Source: an uncultured Verrucomicrobiota bacterium (GTDB taxonomy: Bacteria > Verrucomicrobiota > Kiritimatiellia > SS1-B-03-39 > UBA6053). Taken from it: a stretch of DNA of 44,014 nt. The notes under the pieces are model-generated. The model worked only from the letters and a program-made list of their open reading frames with translations. It searched no databases and was not told where the DNA came from. Made by a program: the position numbers and the translations under genes. Positions 8,541 through 16,823 of this stretch are shown in pieces. Position 1 is the stretch's first letter; every line of letters starts with the position of its first letter. The stretch covers positions 1 to 44,014 of the forward strand of contig CAKZLZ010000033.1 of NCBI GenBank assembly GCA_937127435.1, in the 5' to 3' direction.

Positions 8541-8569
8541 AAAATAGAAAATCGATTTTCATTGGTAAA
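8541..8569 (-). promoter_or_regulatory. Predicted sigma70-type promoter of the propeller gene
   Basis: On the minus strand a TTTACC -35-like hexamer (8564-8569) is followed after exactly 17 nt by TATTTT (8541-8546). The 17-nt spacer is almost filled by the GAAAATCGATTTTC operator, a classic arrangement for steric repression. The hexamers are imperfect, so this rests on spacing and operator position. The start codon lies about 90 bases downstream. Confidence 0.5.
8547..8562. promoter_or_regulatory. LacI-family operator, copy 1
   Basis: GAAAATCGATTTTC (8547-8560) is a perfect 14-bp palindrome with the central CG typical of LacI-family operators, and it extends to a shared ...CAT on the right. 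The same core occurs upstream of lacI at 15459-15476. It lies between divergent genes (propeller to the left, beta-helix to the right) and may control both. Confidence 0.75.
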
Positions 8570-8598
8570 ATGTACAATAACTCAGTTATATTTCTGTT

Positions 8599-8612
8599 GG
8601 AGGCGCGCCTCC
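8599..8612. repeat. 14-bp perfect palindrome between divergent genes
   Basis: GGAGGCGCGCCTCC is a perfect GC-rich palindrome followed by GGCACCC. It lies 99 bases before the beta-helix start. It lacks a T-run, so it is not an obvious terminator. It could be a small extragenic palindrome. Confidence 0.5.
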
Positions 8613-8710
8613 GGCACCCATCTGATTTCAAAACCAACCCCTGGTCGAATCATGTGCGACTGAATCCGAATCTTTACCCCTGAAATAGTCTACCCCCAGG
8701 AAACACAGCT

Positions 8711-11563
8711 ATGAATATATTTAGAATTTCTATAATTTCTGTCATTTATACCTTTGCGCTGAGCAGTGTCGGAGCAGAGTTGTCTCTTTTGAAAAATGGT
8801 GATTTTTCCCGGCAAAACGAAAGCGGGGAGCCTGTTGGCTGGAAAACAACCCAAAGTAAGGACACGGTTGCGATCGTGGACGGGGAAGATGAGAAATATG
8901 CCAAAGCTCTGCAAGTGACCGTGGGAGAAGCACAAAAAAGTCAGGGACAGGTTCTTCAGCGTTTTACTATTAAAGAAAATCATATTTATCGCCTGTCCGG
9001 CGCAATGAAAAGCTCGAACGAGCGGACTGGTTTTTTTCAGGTGAAGCTCTACAAAAACAAAAAAGAGTTGAGCCGGCAGTCGCTAGGGCGCAGCAGTACA
9101 GCCTGGAAAACGTACACGGGTGAGTTTTACGCGGGAGATGCGGACATGGCGGAAGTGCTGTTACGCTATTACCGTTACGAAAGCAGCGTGGGAAATACGG
9201 TGCAGTTTGCGGATGTCTCCTTTGTGGATCTGGGGGAAAAGGTGTTTGTGCCTCCGAGCGTCGAAAGTGCCGAGGTGGTGACCACGTTTTCGTCCGCCGG
9301 GCTGTGGATACAATTAACCGGAGATGCCGGAAAAGATATTCAGGCGGGGGTACGGTACCGTGAAGTCGGGTCGGATACCTGGCAACAGGGGTTGGATTTG
9401 ATTTATATCCCGTCTGAAAAACAGTTCCGGGGGAGCTTATTGAATTTAAAGGAAGGGGCGGCCTATGAGGTGATCTGCAGCATTTCGGATCCCGATTTTC
9501 AGGAGGGTGCGGCGCTTGAAGAAAACCGTATGACCTTCAAAACCTGGACCCGGGAGGTTCCGGTTGCCAAAACCATTCAGTTGCCTGCCGGCGTGACAAA
9601 GGAACCGCTGGTCATATCGGATCAGGGCACGGCAGAGGGGTGGATTCGGTATGTGGGGCATCCGGACGGGACGGTTTTGGAAACCGGCAAAGCGGCAAAA
9701 CAGGCTGTCCGGTTTGAAGAGGCCGCGTATGTGCTGTTTGAGCATGTGACCGTGCGGGGCGGGCAGACCCAGGGGATTGTGGTCACTGAGTCGCATCATA
9801 TCCGTATTCGTCATTGTGACATCGCAAACTGGGGCGATCCCGGCGAGGTCATGGAACCCCTTATTCCCCGTAAGGGACTCTATGTGGATAAAGAAGGTAA
9901 AAGAATCAATTGGCATGCAGGGGTGATGATTGCGCGCGGTGCCTCCCAGGTGGTGGTGGAGAATAACTTTATTCACGCTCCGAACGGTACAGCTAACTCC
10001 TGGCAGTACGGACATCCGCTGGGACCGCAGGGGGTGATCCTGAACAATTCAGAGGGAAATCATGTGATTCGCTACAATGATATCGTGGGCAGTGAAGGTC
10101 ACTGGTGGAATGACGGCATTGAAAGTATGTGGAACACCCGGGTGAAGGGCGGACCCTACCGCGACACGGACATTTATGGAAATCTGATCGCGTTCTCGAA
10201 TGATGACGGCACGGAGTTGGATGGCGGACAGATGAATGTCCGATATTTTAACAACTGGATCCAGTGGGCCTTTTGCGGTATCAGTTGTGCGCCGAACATG
10301 GCCGGCCCTTCCTACGTTTTCCGGAATGTTTTTGTGCTGGGTGATGAACGGAATCAGGCAAATTTTGGATTCAAAATGGGCGGCTCCAAGTACAAGAACC
10401 AGGGGCTGTCCCTGTTGTTCCACAACACGTTGATCAGCAGCAATGCCGGTTTGAGTACGGGCCATTTTGGTAACGGTTCTTCACCGATCTGGTCCCGGAA
10501 CAATGCGGTTCACGCACGCGTCGCATACCTGAAAGCGGACCCCAACAAAGAGTATGACCTCGATTATGATCTGGTGGCCGCCGGCAGTATGATTCCCAAT
10601 CGCATGGGGAATTATGACAACGCGGTATGGTCCATGCCAAAATTTGTGGATGCGGAAAGTGGCGATTACCGCCTGCAGGCTGGCAGTCCCGGGGTGGATC
10701 AGGCAAAGCGGATTCCTGGCATCAACGATAACTTCGAAGGGGCATTGCCTGATATGGGCGCTTACGAAAATGGTGAGGATTTCCATCCGGTACCGGTGCG
10801 ACCAGACGGCTTGTATTTTGTCCCCGCCTTTTTGGGTTTTGAAAGTGGGGCCTCCGCGTCGGTGCTGAAGACGATCAGTTTAAAAGCCCCTGACGCGCTA
10901 GGCAGCGGGTGGGAAATTATTGATCAAACAGACTGGCTGAAAATCACGCCGGTTTCCGGTGTCACCGGTGTTGCGGATCAGATGTTGCAGGTAGGTATTG
11001 GAAATGTGCCCGAAGATCTGGGTTTGCACCGTGGCTCGTTTACGATTCGAACTTCCGGTGGCTATTTCCGTACCGTACCCGTGGAGGTTCTGGTGAGGCC
11101 TGAAAATCCGGTTCGTTTGGTCCTGGAGGCGGAGGAAGCTGAAGTTACAGGCCGATACCAGCGTTTTGAAGATGAGGTCGCCGGGGGAGGGGCCTACCTG
11201 GAAATTCCGTATCAAACCCAACCAACTCTGCGTTTTAAAAAACCGGAGGATGCAGACAGTGAGCTGAAATTCACCTTCAAGGTTCCCGAGGACGGGCTGT
11301 ATTACATTTCAGGAAACCTGATGGTTCCGGGACCGGACGGTCCGAATAGGGATTCGATGTTTATGGCGCTTCATGATGCTGCGTTCACGCGGTGGAATCT
11401 TACGCAGGCGGGACGGGCGGAATGGAATGTGCAGAGAATGCAGGGTGGGAGCGGTTCGGATGGCATGGCTTTTGAACTTAAAGCGGGTGAGCATGTGCTC
11501 CGGTTACGACCGCGAGAGGTGGGGAACCGGATTGATTATTTGATCATTAGTAACGAACGATGA
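8711..11563 (+). CDS. Secreted multidomain right-handed beta-helix protein, probably polysaccharide-active
   Basis: The 950-residue protein begins with a signal peptide (about 1-22, ending SSVGA). Next is a CBM4/9-like module (about 23-178, LLKNGDFSRQ ... WKTYTGEFY) and a fibronectin-III-like module (about 184-278). A long parallel beta-helix (about 290-690) follows, with repeated short turns such as HHIRIRHCDIANW, VVENNFIHA, HVIRYNDIVG and DIYGNLIAFSNDDGTE. Then come a BACON-like domain (about 705-800, DWLKITPVSGVTG) and a C-terminal CBM6-like module (about 808-950, VLEAEEAEVTG ... ADSELKFTFKVPEDGLYYISGN). Beta-helices of this kind occur in polysaccharide lyases and hydrolases; no catalytic triad can be assigned. 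AGGAAA precedes the ATG. Divergence from the PL22-like gene across a shared operator suggests joint action on an acidic polysaccharide. Confidence 0.85.
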   Translation: MNIFRISIISVIYTFALSSVGAELSLLKNGDFSRQNESGEPVGWKTTQSKDTVAIVDGEDEKYAKALQVTVGEAQKSQGQVLQRFTIKENHIYRLSGAMKSSNERTGFFQVKLYKNKKELSRQSLGRSSTAWKTYTGEFYAGDADMAEVLLRYYRYESSVGNTVQFADVSFVDLGEKVFVPPSVESAEVVTTFSSAGLWIQLTGDAGKDIQAGVRYREVGSDTWQQGLDLIYIPSEKQFRGSLLNLKEGAAYEVICSISDPDFQEGAALEENRMTFKTWTREVPVAKTIQLPAGVTKEPLVISDQGTAEGWIRYVGHPDGTVLETGKAAKQAVRFEEAAYVLFEHVTVRGGQTQGIVVTESHHIRIRHCDIANWGDPGEVMEPLIPRKGLYVDKEGKRINWHAGVMIARGASQVVVENNFIHAPNGTANSWQYGHPLGPQGVILNNSEGNHVIRYNDIVGSEGHWWNDGIESMWNTRVKGGPYRDTDIYGNLIAFSNDDGTELDGGQMNVRYFNNWIQWAFCGISCAPNMAGPSYVFRNVFVLGDERNQANFGFKMGGSKYKNQGLSLLFHNTLISSNAGLSTGHFGNGSSPIWSRNNAVHARVAYLKADPNKEYDLDYDLVAAGSMIPNRMGNYDNAVWSMPKFVDAESGDYRLQAGSPGVDQAKRIPGINDNFEGALPDMGAYENGEDFHPVPVRPDGLYFVPAFLGFESGASASVLKTISLKAPDALGSGWEIIDQTDWLKITPVSGVTGVADQMLQVGIGNVPEDLGLHRGSFTIRTSGGYFRTVPVEVLVRPENPVRLVLEAEEAEVTGRYQRFEDEVAGGGAYLEIPYQTQPTLRFKKPEDADSELKFTFKVPEDGLYYISGNLMVPGPDGPNRDSMFMALHDAAFTRWNLTQAGRAEWNVQRMQGGSGSDGMAFELKAGEHVLRLRPREVGNRIDYLIISNER

Positions 11564-11614
11564 ATCCCTTCAGCAATCTACCTCGGTGCACTGTGAGTAC
11601 GTCAATAATCCTAT

Positions 11615-12472
11615 ATGAGAGCTCCCATGAAAATGAGTAAACATCCATTGAGAAGCCTTTCTGTCTTGGTCTGTCCAGCATGGCGGAGCGCCGCGTTTCA
11701 GGATGCACCGGATTCACGAAGGGGGCGTCGGGACGCGGGGAATGCATTCACCTTGATTGAGATGCTGGTGGTCATTGCGATCATTGCTTTGCTGACCAGT
11801 CTGTTGATGCCTGTGATCAGCAAGGCGAGAAGCAAATCGATGAATCTGAATTGCCAAAGCAACCTGCGGCAGTGCATGGCGGGGTTGATGGAATTTGCCA
11901 TGGATCACGACACCAACGTACCGCTTCGCTATTATCAAGGGAACGGTCCCGGCACTTGGCGGAGTTGGGCCTATGTATTGAATGGTACCGGCTACATGAA
12001 GGATTACAATTCTCAACAGGGGTACATAAAACGCAGAGTATACAGCTGTCCGCTCAGTGCCGGCAAGGAAAGGCAGGTGAACCGAAGTCAGGAATTGGTT
12101 TATGGAATAAACTTGTTCGCTTACGGTCCCAAGGGAACCATGAGCGCCTATAAAAGTCTTGAAAAGAACGCCCTTGGATTATGGAAGTTTTCAGGCCAGG
12201 ACAGCCGAATGATCTATCTTACCCTTTTGCGGGTCCAGGAGCCATCCAACTTTATCCTGCTGGGAGAATCGTTCAGTAACTTTTATCGCAGCCGCTATAA
12301 TCTTGAGGTGCAGTCCCCGATCCTCGGGGGAGACGACGCCCTTTGGTTCCGTCACGATGACCGTGCAAACGTGGGGTTTGTGGATGGACATATACGCAGC
12401 ATTCCCCGTGATTCCGTGACCCTTCATATGAAGAACTGGAAATCCTGGTTGTATTATCCACCGGAAACCTAA
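11615..12472 (+). CDS. Type II secretion-like pseudopilin with H-X9-DG C-terminal motif
   Basis: The 285-residue protein has a prepilin cleavage/methylation site (AFTLIEMLVVIAIIALLTSLL) after a positively charged leader of about 44 residues, which is long. ATGs at 11627 and 11633 would shorten it slightly. The soluble part has the NCQSNLRQCMAGLMEF beginning common to planctomycete and verrucomicrobial pseudopilins. Near the C terminus RHDDRANVGFVDGH contains the H-X9-DG signature. Such proteins occur in large families in this phylum and are thought to be exported through a type II-like system; their function is mostly unknown. It lies 51 bases downstream of the beta-helix gene on the same strand, so co-transcription is likely. 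Confidence 0.85.
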   Translation: MRAPMKMSKHPLRSLSVLVCPAWRSAAFQDAPDSRRGRRDAGNAFTLIEMLVVIAIIALLTSLLMPVISKARSKSMNLNCQSNLRQCMAGLMEFAMDHDTNVPLRYYQGNGPGTWRSWAYVLNGTGYMKDYNSQQGYIKRRVYSCPLSAGKERQVNRSQELVYGINLFAYGPKGTMSAYKSLEKNALGLWKFSGQDSRMIYLTLLRVQEPSNFILLGESFSNFYRSRYNLEVQSPILGGDDALWFRHDDRANVGFVDGHIRSIPRDSVTLHMKNWKSWLYYPPET

Positions 12473-12686
12473 ACCGAGCTTTGCCCTATCGCTTTTTTAA
12501 TTTTATGAATACCACAACCGCTGAAATACCCGCAGGATCTCTATCCGGTTGTCGCGTGATGCCGGTTTCTTTGAACGGAATTCAGTCGCTGCCGGTTCCT
12601 GAATCCGGGGGTGCCATTTGCCGTCTGTAAACGGATAAGAGCAGGGCACGCGCCCGATGGCATTTACACTTTTCCGGCAGCGTTTT
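12473..12686. other. Intergenic region without recognised features
   Basis: This is a convergent gap between the pseudopilin gene and the membrane protein gene. I see no strong hairpin with a T-run and no conserved peptide. A minus-strand frame through it gives a low-complexity, unconvincing translation. Confidence 0.4.
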
Positions 12687-13427
12687 CTAACGGGGACGCT
12701 GCTTAAGGATGAAGCGTTCTGCGAAAATACCGTCCAGATTCTTATGGGTTGGTTTGGAGGTGTTTCCGCTTTCCGGGTTTCGTCGAACGATGGCCCGCAC
12801 CGAAGGAATGCGCAGGAGGTTTTCGTCGGTGAGATCTGTGGTGAATTCGCGTAGACCGGAAAGGTACAGTGGCGGGAGGCCTGCCAGTTGTGCATTTGAC
12901 ATGGATGCCGGGAGTCCCACAAAGGATACCACTGCGACCACGTTCTGATGCGCTCCTATGATTTCCATGAGACGGGAAAATGAAAAATCCACCTGTTCTT
13001 TGGGCATCATCTCCGGCGGAACTTCTTCTGTTGGAAATGCTGGTGGAACCATAAGATCAGAGGCCTGTATTTTCACCAGATTCAATCTGCTGTCTGCGGG
13101 CAGGCCGGATTGAAATCCTTTATAATGAATCAGGTCCAGAGGGTTCTCAGCCTCTGGTATCGCTTCATCGATCAGCAGGACGGTTCCTTCTACGACGCCG
13201 TTTTCCGTAATGGTCTTTGCAAGGGTGTATCCGATGGATTCATCCCAGACCGTGTCGTATTTTACATGCTTGGCCTTTCCTTGTCTCAGCGTCTGCAGAC
13301 CTAATGATAGCAGCACCAGAACGGTGAGTCCCGCTACCGCAGGTTTCCATTTAGCATTGGAACGGGCCAGCATTCCCGTGACCAAGGTCAATATACACAA
13401 CAATAGAGAAACAAACCACATAAGCAT
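12687..13427 (-). CDS. Membrane-anchored protein of unknown function
   Basis: The 246-residue protein starts MLMWFVSLLLCILTLVTGML and has two closely spaced membrane helices (about 3-20 and 28-46). A soluble domain of about 195 residues follows. It contains hydrophobic strands (GTVLLIDEAIPE, NVVAVVSFVGLPASM, LPPLYLSGLREF) but no motif I can name. ATG at 13425-13427, preceded by CAGGATAAAA, was chosen over an upstream GTG that would add a non-hydrophobic 24-residue extension. Within the putative island it is followed by the convergent pseudopilin and preceded by the PEP-CTERM gene. The role is unknown. Confidence 0.6.
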   Translation of the reverse strand: MLMWFVSLLLCILTLVTGMLARSNAKWKPAVAGLTVLVLLSLGLQTLRQGKAKHVKYDTVWDESIGYTLAKTITENGVVEGTVLLIDEAIPEAENPLDLIHYKGFQSGLPADSRLNLVKIQASDLMVPPAFPTEEVPPEMMPKEQVDFSFSRLMEIIGAHQNVVAVVSFVGLPASMSNAQLAGLPPLYLSGLREFTTDLTDENLLRIPSVRAIVRRNPESGNTSKPTHKNLDGIFAERFILKQRPR

Positions 13428-13556
13428 TTTTATCCTGTTTGAAATTTTCGAGAAACCACAGAGGAATGGCTCTGTTACCGGTTTATCTCGTCTGCACAAA
13501 ATTTAGTGTGTGCAGGTTTTTTTTCTGTTGTTGGGGGACCGTAGAATACATAAAAT

Positions 13557-13581
13557 GGCTACCAGGGGGTACCTGGTAGCC
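13557..13581 (-). terminator. Hairpin downstream of the PEP-CTERM gene
   Basis: GGCTACCAGG and CCTGGTAGCC form a perfect 10-bp stem with a 5-nt loop. On the minus strand the stem is followed by ATTTTAT, a short T-rich tail. It lies about 20 bases after the stop codon of the PEP-CTERM gene, which supports a terminator role for that transcript. Confidence 0.6.
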
Positions 13582-13601
13582 AGTAATAGACGGAGGTTTA
13601 T

Positions 13602-14303
13602 TTATTTTCTACTATTGAAACGCCTAACTCCGAACAGGGCTGCCATTCCGGATAAAACTAAAATGACGCTGGAAGGCTCCGGTATCGTGCTGACAGTAAT
13701 ATTATCCAGATGGGAGTATTCTCCAGGGCTACCGGTAGCTGTCTCAAACCGCATCTGGAAAGTTGTCGCTGACAGTGTACCTGCATAATAGCTTTCAGGA
13801 ACCGTGATGGCGTAACTCATCCAATTTGGATTTGAATATGAACCAGTTGCCGGCGCTCCAATCGCGATTGTGGTGCCGGAATATGTCGAAATTGTCCCAT
13901 CGGGTACGCCTGCATCTGTGAGAACGGTCTGATAGCCGTCGCCCTGCCCGAAATCGACTTTGAACGTGAACTTATCATTTATCTCTACAGAGGAATCGAC
14001 TTTCCAATCAAAAGTGAAAAGCAGATCTCCACCACCGGTAATCGTAACCGCGGTCTTCTGATTCGCCCATCGGGGATCATCTCTTAAAAAGAGGCTTTGA
14101 TTTCCATCTGAAGCCGTATCACTAAGAATTTCAACCAGGGTTGAGCTTGAGCGATTCCAGTTTGCAGGAGTTCCCCCCGTTTCCGAGTGTGTCGTTGCCG
14201 TCGTTACCGGCGTTTCAAAGGAATCCACAAATAGAATATCTGCGTGACTGTGCGTGATTCCAAATATTCCGCACAGTAGTAGGGTCATTATGGTTTTGTT
14301 CAT
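13602..14303 (-). CDS. PEP-CTERM sorting-signal protein
   Basis: The 233-residue protein begins MNKTIMTLLLCGIFGITHSHA, a signal peptide. A jelly-roll-like carbohydrate-binding type of sequence follows (LFVDSFETPV ... LLFTFDWKVDSSVEINDKFTFKVDFG ... NPNWMSYAITVPESYY). It ends with a PEP-CTERM tail: IPEPSSVILVLSGMAALFGV then RRFNSRK. This tail directs exosortase-dependent sorting, usually to the cell surface or exopolysaccharide. The start at 14301-14303 is fixed by AAGGAG seven bases upstream. It lies between lacI and the other island genes and is likely a surface component of the same sugar-uptake unit, although no operator was seen directly in front of it. Confidence 0.88.
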   Translation of the reverse strand: MNKTIMTLLLCGIFGITHSHADILFVDSFETPVTTATTHSETGGTPANWNRSSSTLVEILSDTASDGNQSLFLRDDPRWANQKTAVTITGGGDLLFTFDWKVDSSVEINDKFTFKVDFGQGDGYQTVLTDAGVPDGTISTYSGTTIAIGAPATGSYSNPNWMSYAITVPESYYAGTLSATTFQMRFETATGSPGEYSHLDNITVSTIPEPSSVILVLSGMAALFGVRRFNSRK

Positions 14304-14397
14304 GATTTCGCTCCTTATTCTGCGCATTGTTTTGCGCATTTGATTTCTAAGTATTTTAAGATAAGTTTACTCTGTTTGAGGTTACTGCCGTTGTGAG

Positions 14398-15423
14398 TTA
14401 GGGTTTCGGTGGGGGTGGGGCCGTTGATTCCCGCTCGACCAGTTCTACCGGAATGGTTATACGCTGTGCCGGCGCTTCGGTGCCCGCTTCGATGTGCGCC
14501 ATCAACAATTTTGTGGTTGCCTCTGCAAGTTTAGAAGGTGAAATGGCGATGCAGCTCAAAGAAGGGCGGAGTTCCGCGACCGGGAACTCATTGTTAAAGC
14601 AGATGACGCTCAGGTCGTTCGGTATCGAGATTCCGAGTTTCGAGGCTTCCCGAAGGAGCCGGACCGCATGAAGGTGATCGTAAACGATGACCGCCGTCGC
14701 CTCCTGGTTCCGTATCCAGTGCTGAAGGGCATCGGCCAGCACAACCTTGCGGTCGGTGCTTCCGGTGAGCACCGGCAACTCCCGGCGTTTCATTTCTGTT
14801 TCGTAGGCCTGCTCGCGCAGATCTTCCGAGCAATGACACTTTTTGGACTGGGAGGTTAGATAGGCGATCCGCCGATGTCCGAGCTGAAACAGCTGGTCGA
14901 CGGCCTGTGACATCCCCATGGCCTCGTCGACCACCACGGCCCAGTTGTCTCCGGGGGCGGCCGCATTCATACAGACGAACGGGGTGCCCGACTGACGGAG
15001 CAGTTTTTGTGCGTCGTCGTTATCCCCACTGGTGACAACGGCCGCGTCGAAGCTCCAGGGAGGGAGCGCGCTCTGGTGTCTATTGCGATTGGGATAGGAA
15101 ATGAAGGCGTCATAGCCCTTTTGGTGCAGGTTGTTAACCAATGCCCGGTTGGCTTCAATGGTCAGGCCGCTGTTGGCATGCACACTGGATGAACCGAGCA
15201 GACCGATCAGCCGGGTTTTGTCCGCTCGTAGTGAACGTGCGGCGAGTTGCGGGCGATAGTTCAGTTCTTGCGCTTTGCGAACGACCTTTTCGCGGATTTC
15301 CGGGCGGAGGGAAAAACTTTTGTCCTGATTGAGGACCCGACTGACGGTCGATGGCGCCACCCCGCAGGCCTTTGCTACAGTGGCGATGGTGACTTTTCCG
15401 GGTGGGGCGGTAATAGGGGGCAT
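14398..15423 (-). CDS. LacI-family transcriptional regulator
   Basis: The 341 residues match the family length. The N-terminal helix-turn-helix is VTIATVAKACGVAPSTVSRV (about residues 10-29), with the hinge region ending LNYRPQLAARSLRADKTRLI. A periplasmic-binding-protein-like sugar sensor follows (IGLLGSSSV ... GHRRIAYLTSQ ... AVIVYDHLHAVRLLREASKLG ... NDLSVICFNNEF). The promoter region contains a perfect 18-bp palindrome at 15459-15476, so it is probably autoregulated. An almost identical site controls the PL22-like gene 7 kb away. The effector sugar is unknown. It is visibly GC-richer than the genes next to it. Confidence 0.92.
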   Translation of the reverse strand: MPPITAPPGKVTIATVAKACGVAPSTVSRVLNQDKSFSLRPEIREKVVRKAQELNYRPQLAARSLRADKTRLIGLLGSSSVHANSGLTIEANRALVNNLHQKGYDAFISYPNRNRHQSALPPWSFDAAVVTSGDNDDAQKLLRQSGTPFVCMNAAAPGDNWAVVVDEAMGMSQAVDQLFQLGHRRIAYLTSQSKKCHCSEDLREQAYETEMKRRELPVLTGSTDRKVVLADALQHWIRNQEATAVIVYDHLHAVRLLREASKLGISIPNDLSVICFNNEFPVAELRPSLSCIAISPSKLAEATTKLLMAHIEAGTEAPAQRITIPVELVERESTAPPPPKP

Positions 15424-15458
15424 CGGATAGGATATGGGTTAAAAGTGTATAAAAACAC

Positions 15459-15476
15459 ATGAAAATCGATTTTCAT
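15459..15476. promoter_or_regulatory. LacI-family operator, copy 2 (upstream of lacI)
   Basis: ATGAAAATCGATTTTCAT is a perfect 18-bp palindrome with a central CG, 36 bases upstream of the lacI start. Its 16-bp right portion is identical to copy 1 at 8547-8562. A TTGACA on the minus strand (15502-15507) lies upstream of it and could belong to the lacI promoter, but the spacing to a -10 is not convincing. Confidence 0.78.
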
Positions 15477-15539
15477 AAAAGATGAATCTTCTTGTATGAT
15501 ATGTCAAACGTTAATTCGTAAAAAACTGATCTTTGCGGA

Positions 15540-16373
15540 TCAGTGCATGTCGCCCATCTGAAGCACTTCCTGTGGTGTCTTTTTGTTTTCCCTTAATTCG
15601 CGGATAGAGAGCGAGTGAAAACGCTTTGCCAGACGGATGCCCTGTGCATCGCGGACCAGGGGTTCGTGGCACCAGGCGGGTGGGGGGGCGTCGAGGGCGC
15701 GGTAAAGGAGAAGTTGCCGGGCGGTGGAACGAAGAAGATCTTCCCCCCGCACCACTTCGGTGATTTGTTGATGAATATCATCCACCACCACCGATAATTC
15801 GTAAGCGGGAATGTTGTCTCTGCGCCAAAGGCTGAAATCGCCAAAATCTTTTCCGGCGGTGTACGTCACTTCCCCTTTCCGAATATCGGAAAAGGTGATG
15901 GACTCACCTTCCGGAACCCGGAAGCGCCAGGTAATGCCTTCTGGAGAATTGTATTTTTTTTCTGCACCCGGTTTCGCCCGCCATTCAATGGGAAATATCG
16001 CTTCGGTGTCCTGTTCGTCCGGATCATCAGGAGGGCGAAGGGCCCGGATTTCTTTTCGGCTTCGGGTGCAGGGATAAATCCATCCGCCTTGCTTAAGTTT
16101 CCGCCAGGCGTCGAGGTAGCGGTCGGGCGTTTGGGATTGAAAGCTTACGTCTCCATCCCAATCCAATCCCAGCCATTTGAGATCGTCCAAAGCTTGTTGT
16201 GCGAATTCGGGTTTGCAACGTCCGGTGTCGAGGTCCTCGATACGCATGAAGAGAGTTCCCCCTGCATCCCTTGCCCGCTTCCAGGCCTGATAAAATGTGC
16301 GGGCATGGCCCAGGTGCAACTCCCCGGTGGGAGTGGGGGCGAGACGGCCGATATAGCGGGATTGGGTTATCAT
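15540..16373 (-). CDS. gluQ: Glutamyl-Q tRNA(Asp) synthetase
   Basis: GluQRS attaches glutamate to queuosine at the wobble base of tRNA-Asp; it resembles the catalytic half of GluRS without the anticodon-binding domain. The 277 residues fit that family. The HIGH-type motif appears as GELHLGHA (residues 20-23 HLGH), followed by LFMRIEDLDTGR, and the second signature as LAKRFHSLSI. A cysteine remains at YPCTRSRKEI where relatives bind zinc. The start is ATG at 16371-16373; a TTG 9 bases upstream is less likely. The upstream membrane gene ends 5 bases before it, so the two are probably co-transcribed. A broken second copy of its 3' part lies at 6940-7185. Confidence 0.93.
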   Translation of the reverse strand: MITQSRYIGRLAPTPTGELHLGHARTFYQAWKRARDAGGTLFMRIEDLDTGRCKPEFAQQALDDLKWLGLDWDGDVSFQSQTPDRYLDAWRKLKQGGWIYPCTRSRKEIRALRPPDDPDEQDTEAIFPIEWRAKPGAEKKYNSPEGITWRFRVPEGESITFSDIRKGEVTYTAGKDFGDFSLWRRDNIPAYELSVVVDDIHQQITEVVRGEDLLRSTARQLLLYRALDAPPPAWCHEPLVRDAQGIRLAKRFHSLSIRELRENKKTPQEVLQMGDMH

Positions 16374-16378
16374 GGGGC

Positions 16379-16804
16379 TCAATAGGACGTGAACAAATCC
16401 GGACGGGCCTGATTGAGTGCTTTTTTGAATCCAGAGAAACAGTAGCCCAGAATGGTTGGTAATTTTACGCTTGTGCCATCTTTTAAAACCATTGTCCCCG
16501 GTCCATCCATCTCCTCTGTGATCGATTCAATTTCCTCCAGCTTGCATTCGAACTGAATTGTTTTTCTGCATTTTTTGTCGGTCCATCCGGTTGAATCCTG
16601 GGACACCCAAACTTCGTAGGTGAAAGGGGTGAAGACGGCGACCAAGCTAAACAACGAGACGATGATAAACAGAGGCGTAATGATCCACCCCAGTACATGG
16701 GGGTTTGCGAGCAAAAGGGAGCCGGAAATCAGACTCAAAGCCGTCCCCACCAGAAAGGAAGGGAAGTAGAAGGCCCGGCTACTTATTTTCTTGTGGTAGA
16801 TCAT
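16379..16804 (-). CDS. Small membrane protein, unknown
   Basis: The 141-residue protein has two membrane helices near the N terminus (FYFPSFLVGTALSLISGSLLL and LGWIITPLFIIVSLFSLVAVF). A cytoplasmic region of about 75 residues (YEVWVSQDSTGW ... QFECKLEEIESITEEMDG ... VKLPTILG) looks like a PH-like/bPH beta fold. ATG at 16802-16804 is preferred; an in-frame TTG at 16858 would overlap the upstream rhodanese gene. It lies between the rhodanese gene (19-nt gap) and gluQ. The function is unknown. Confidence 0.65.
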   Translation of the reverse strand: MIYHKKISSRAFYFPSFLVGTALSLISGSLLLANPHVLGWIITPLFIIVSLFSLVAVFTPFTYEVWVSQDSTGWTDKKCRKTIQFECKLEEIESITEEMDGPGTMVLKDGTSVKLPTILGYCFSGFKKALNQARPDLFTSY

Positions 16805-16823
16805 CCTGGCAAATGGGCTAGGG

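Noticed and set aside
8514..8545. Plus-strand TTGACA ... TAAAAT promoter for the beta-helix gene
   Set aside because: The spacer is 20 nt, too long for a normal sigma70 promoter, so I did not annotate it.
12503..12922. Minus-strand open frame downstream of and overlapping the unknown membrane protein gene
   Set aside because: It overlaps the better-supported gene in another frame, has no ribosome binding site and no conserved motif.
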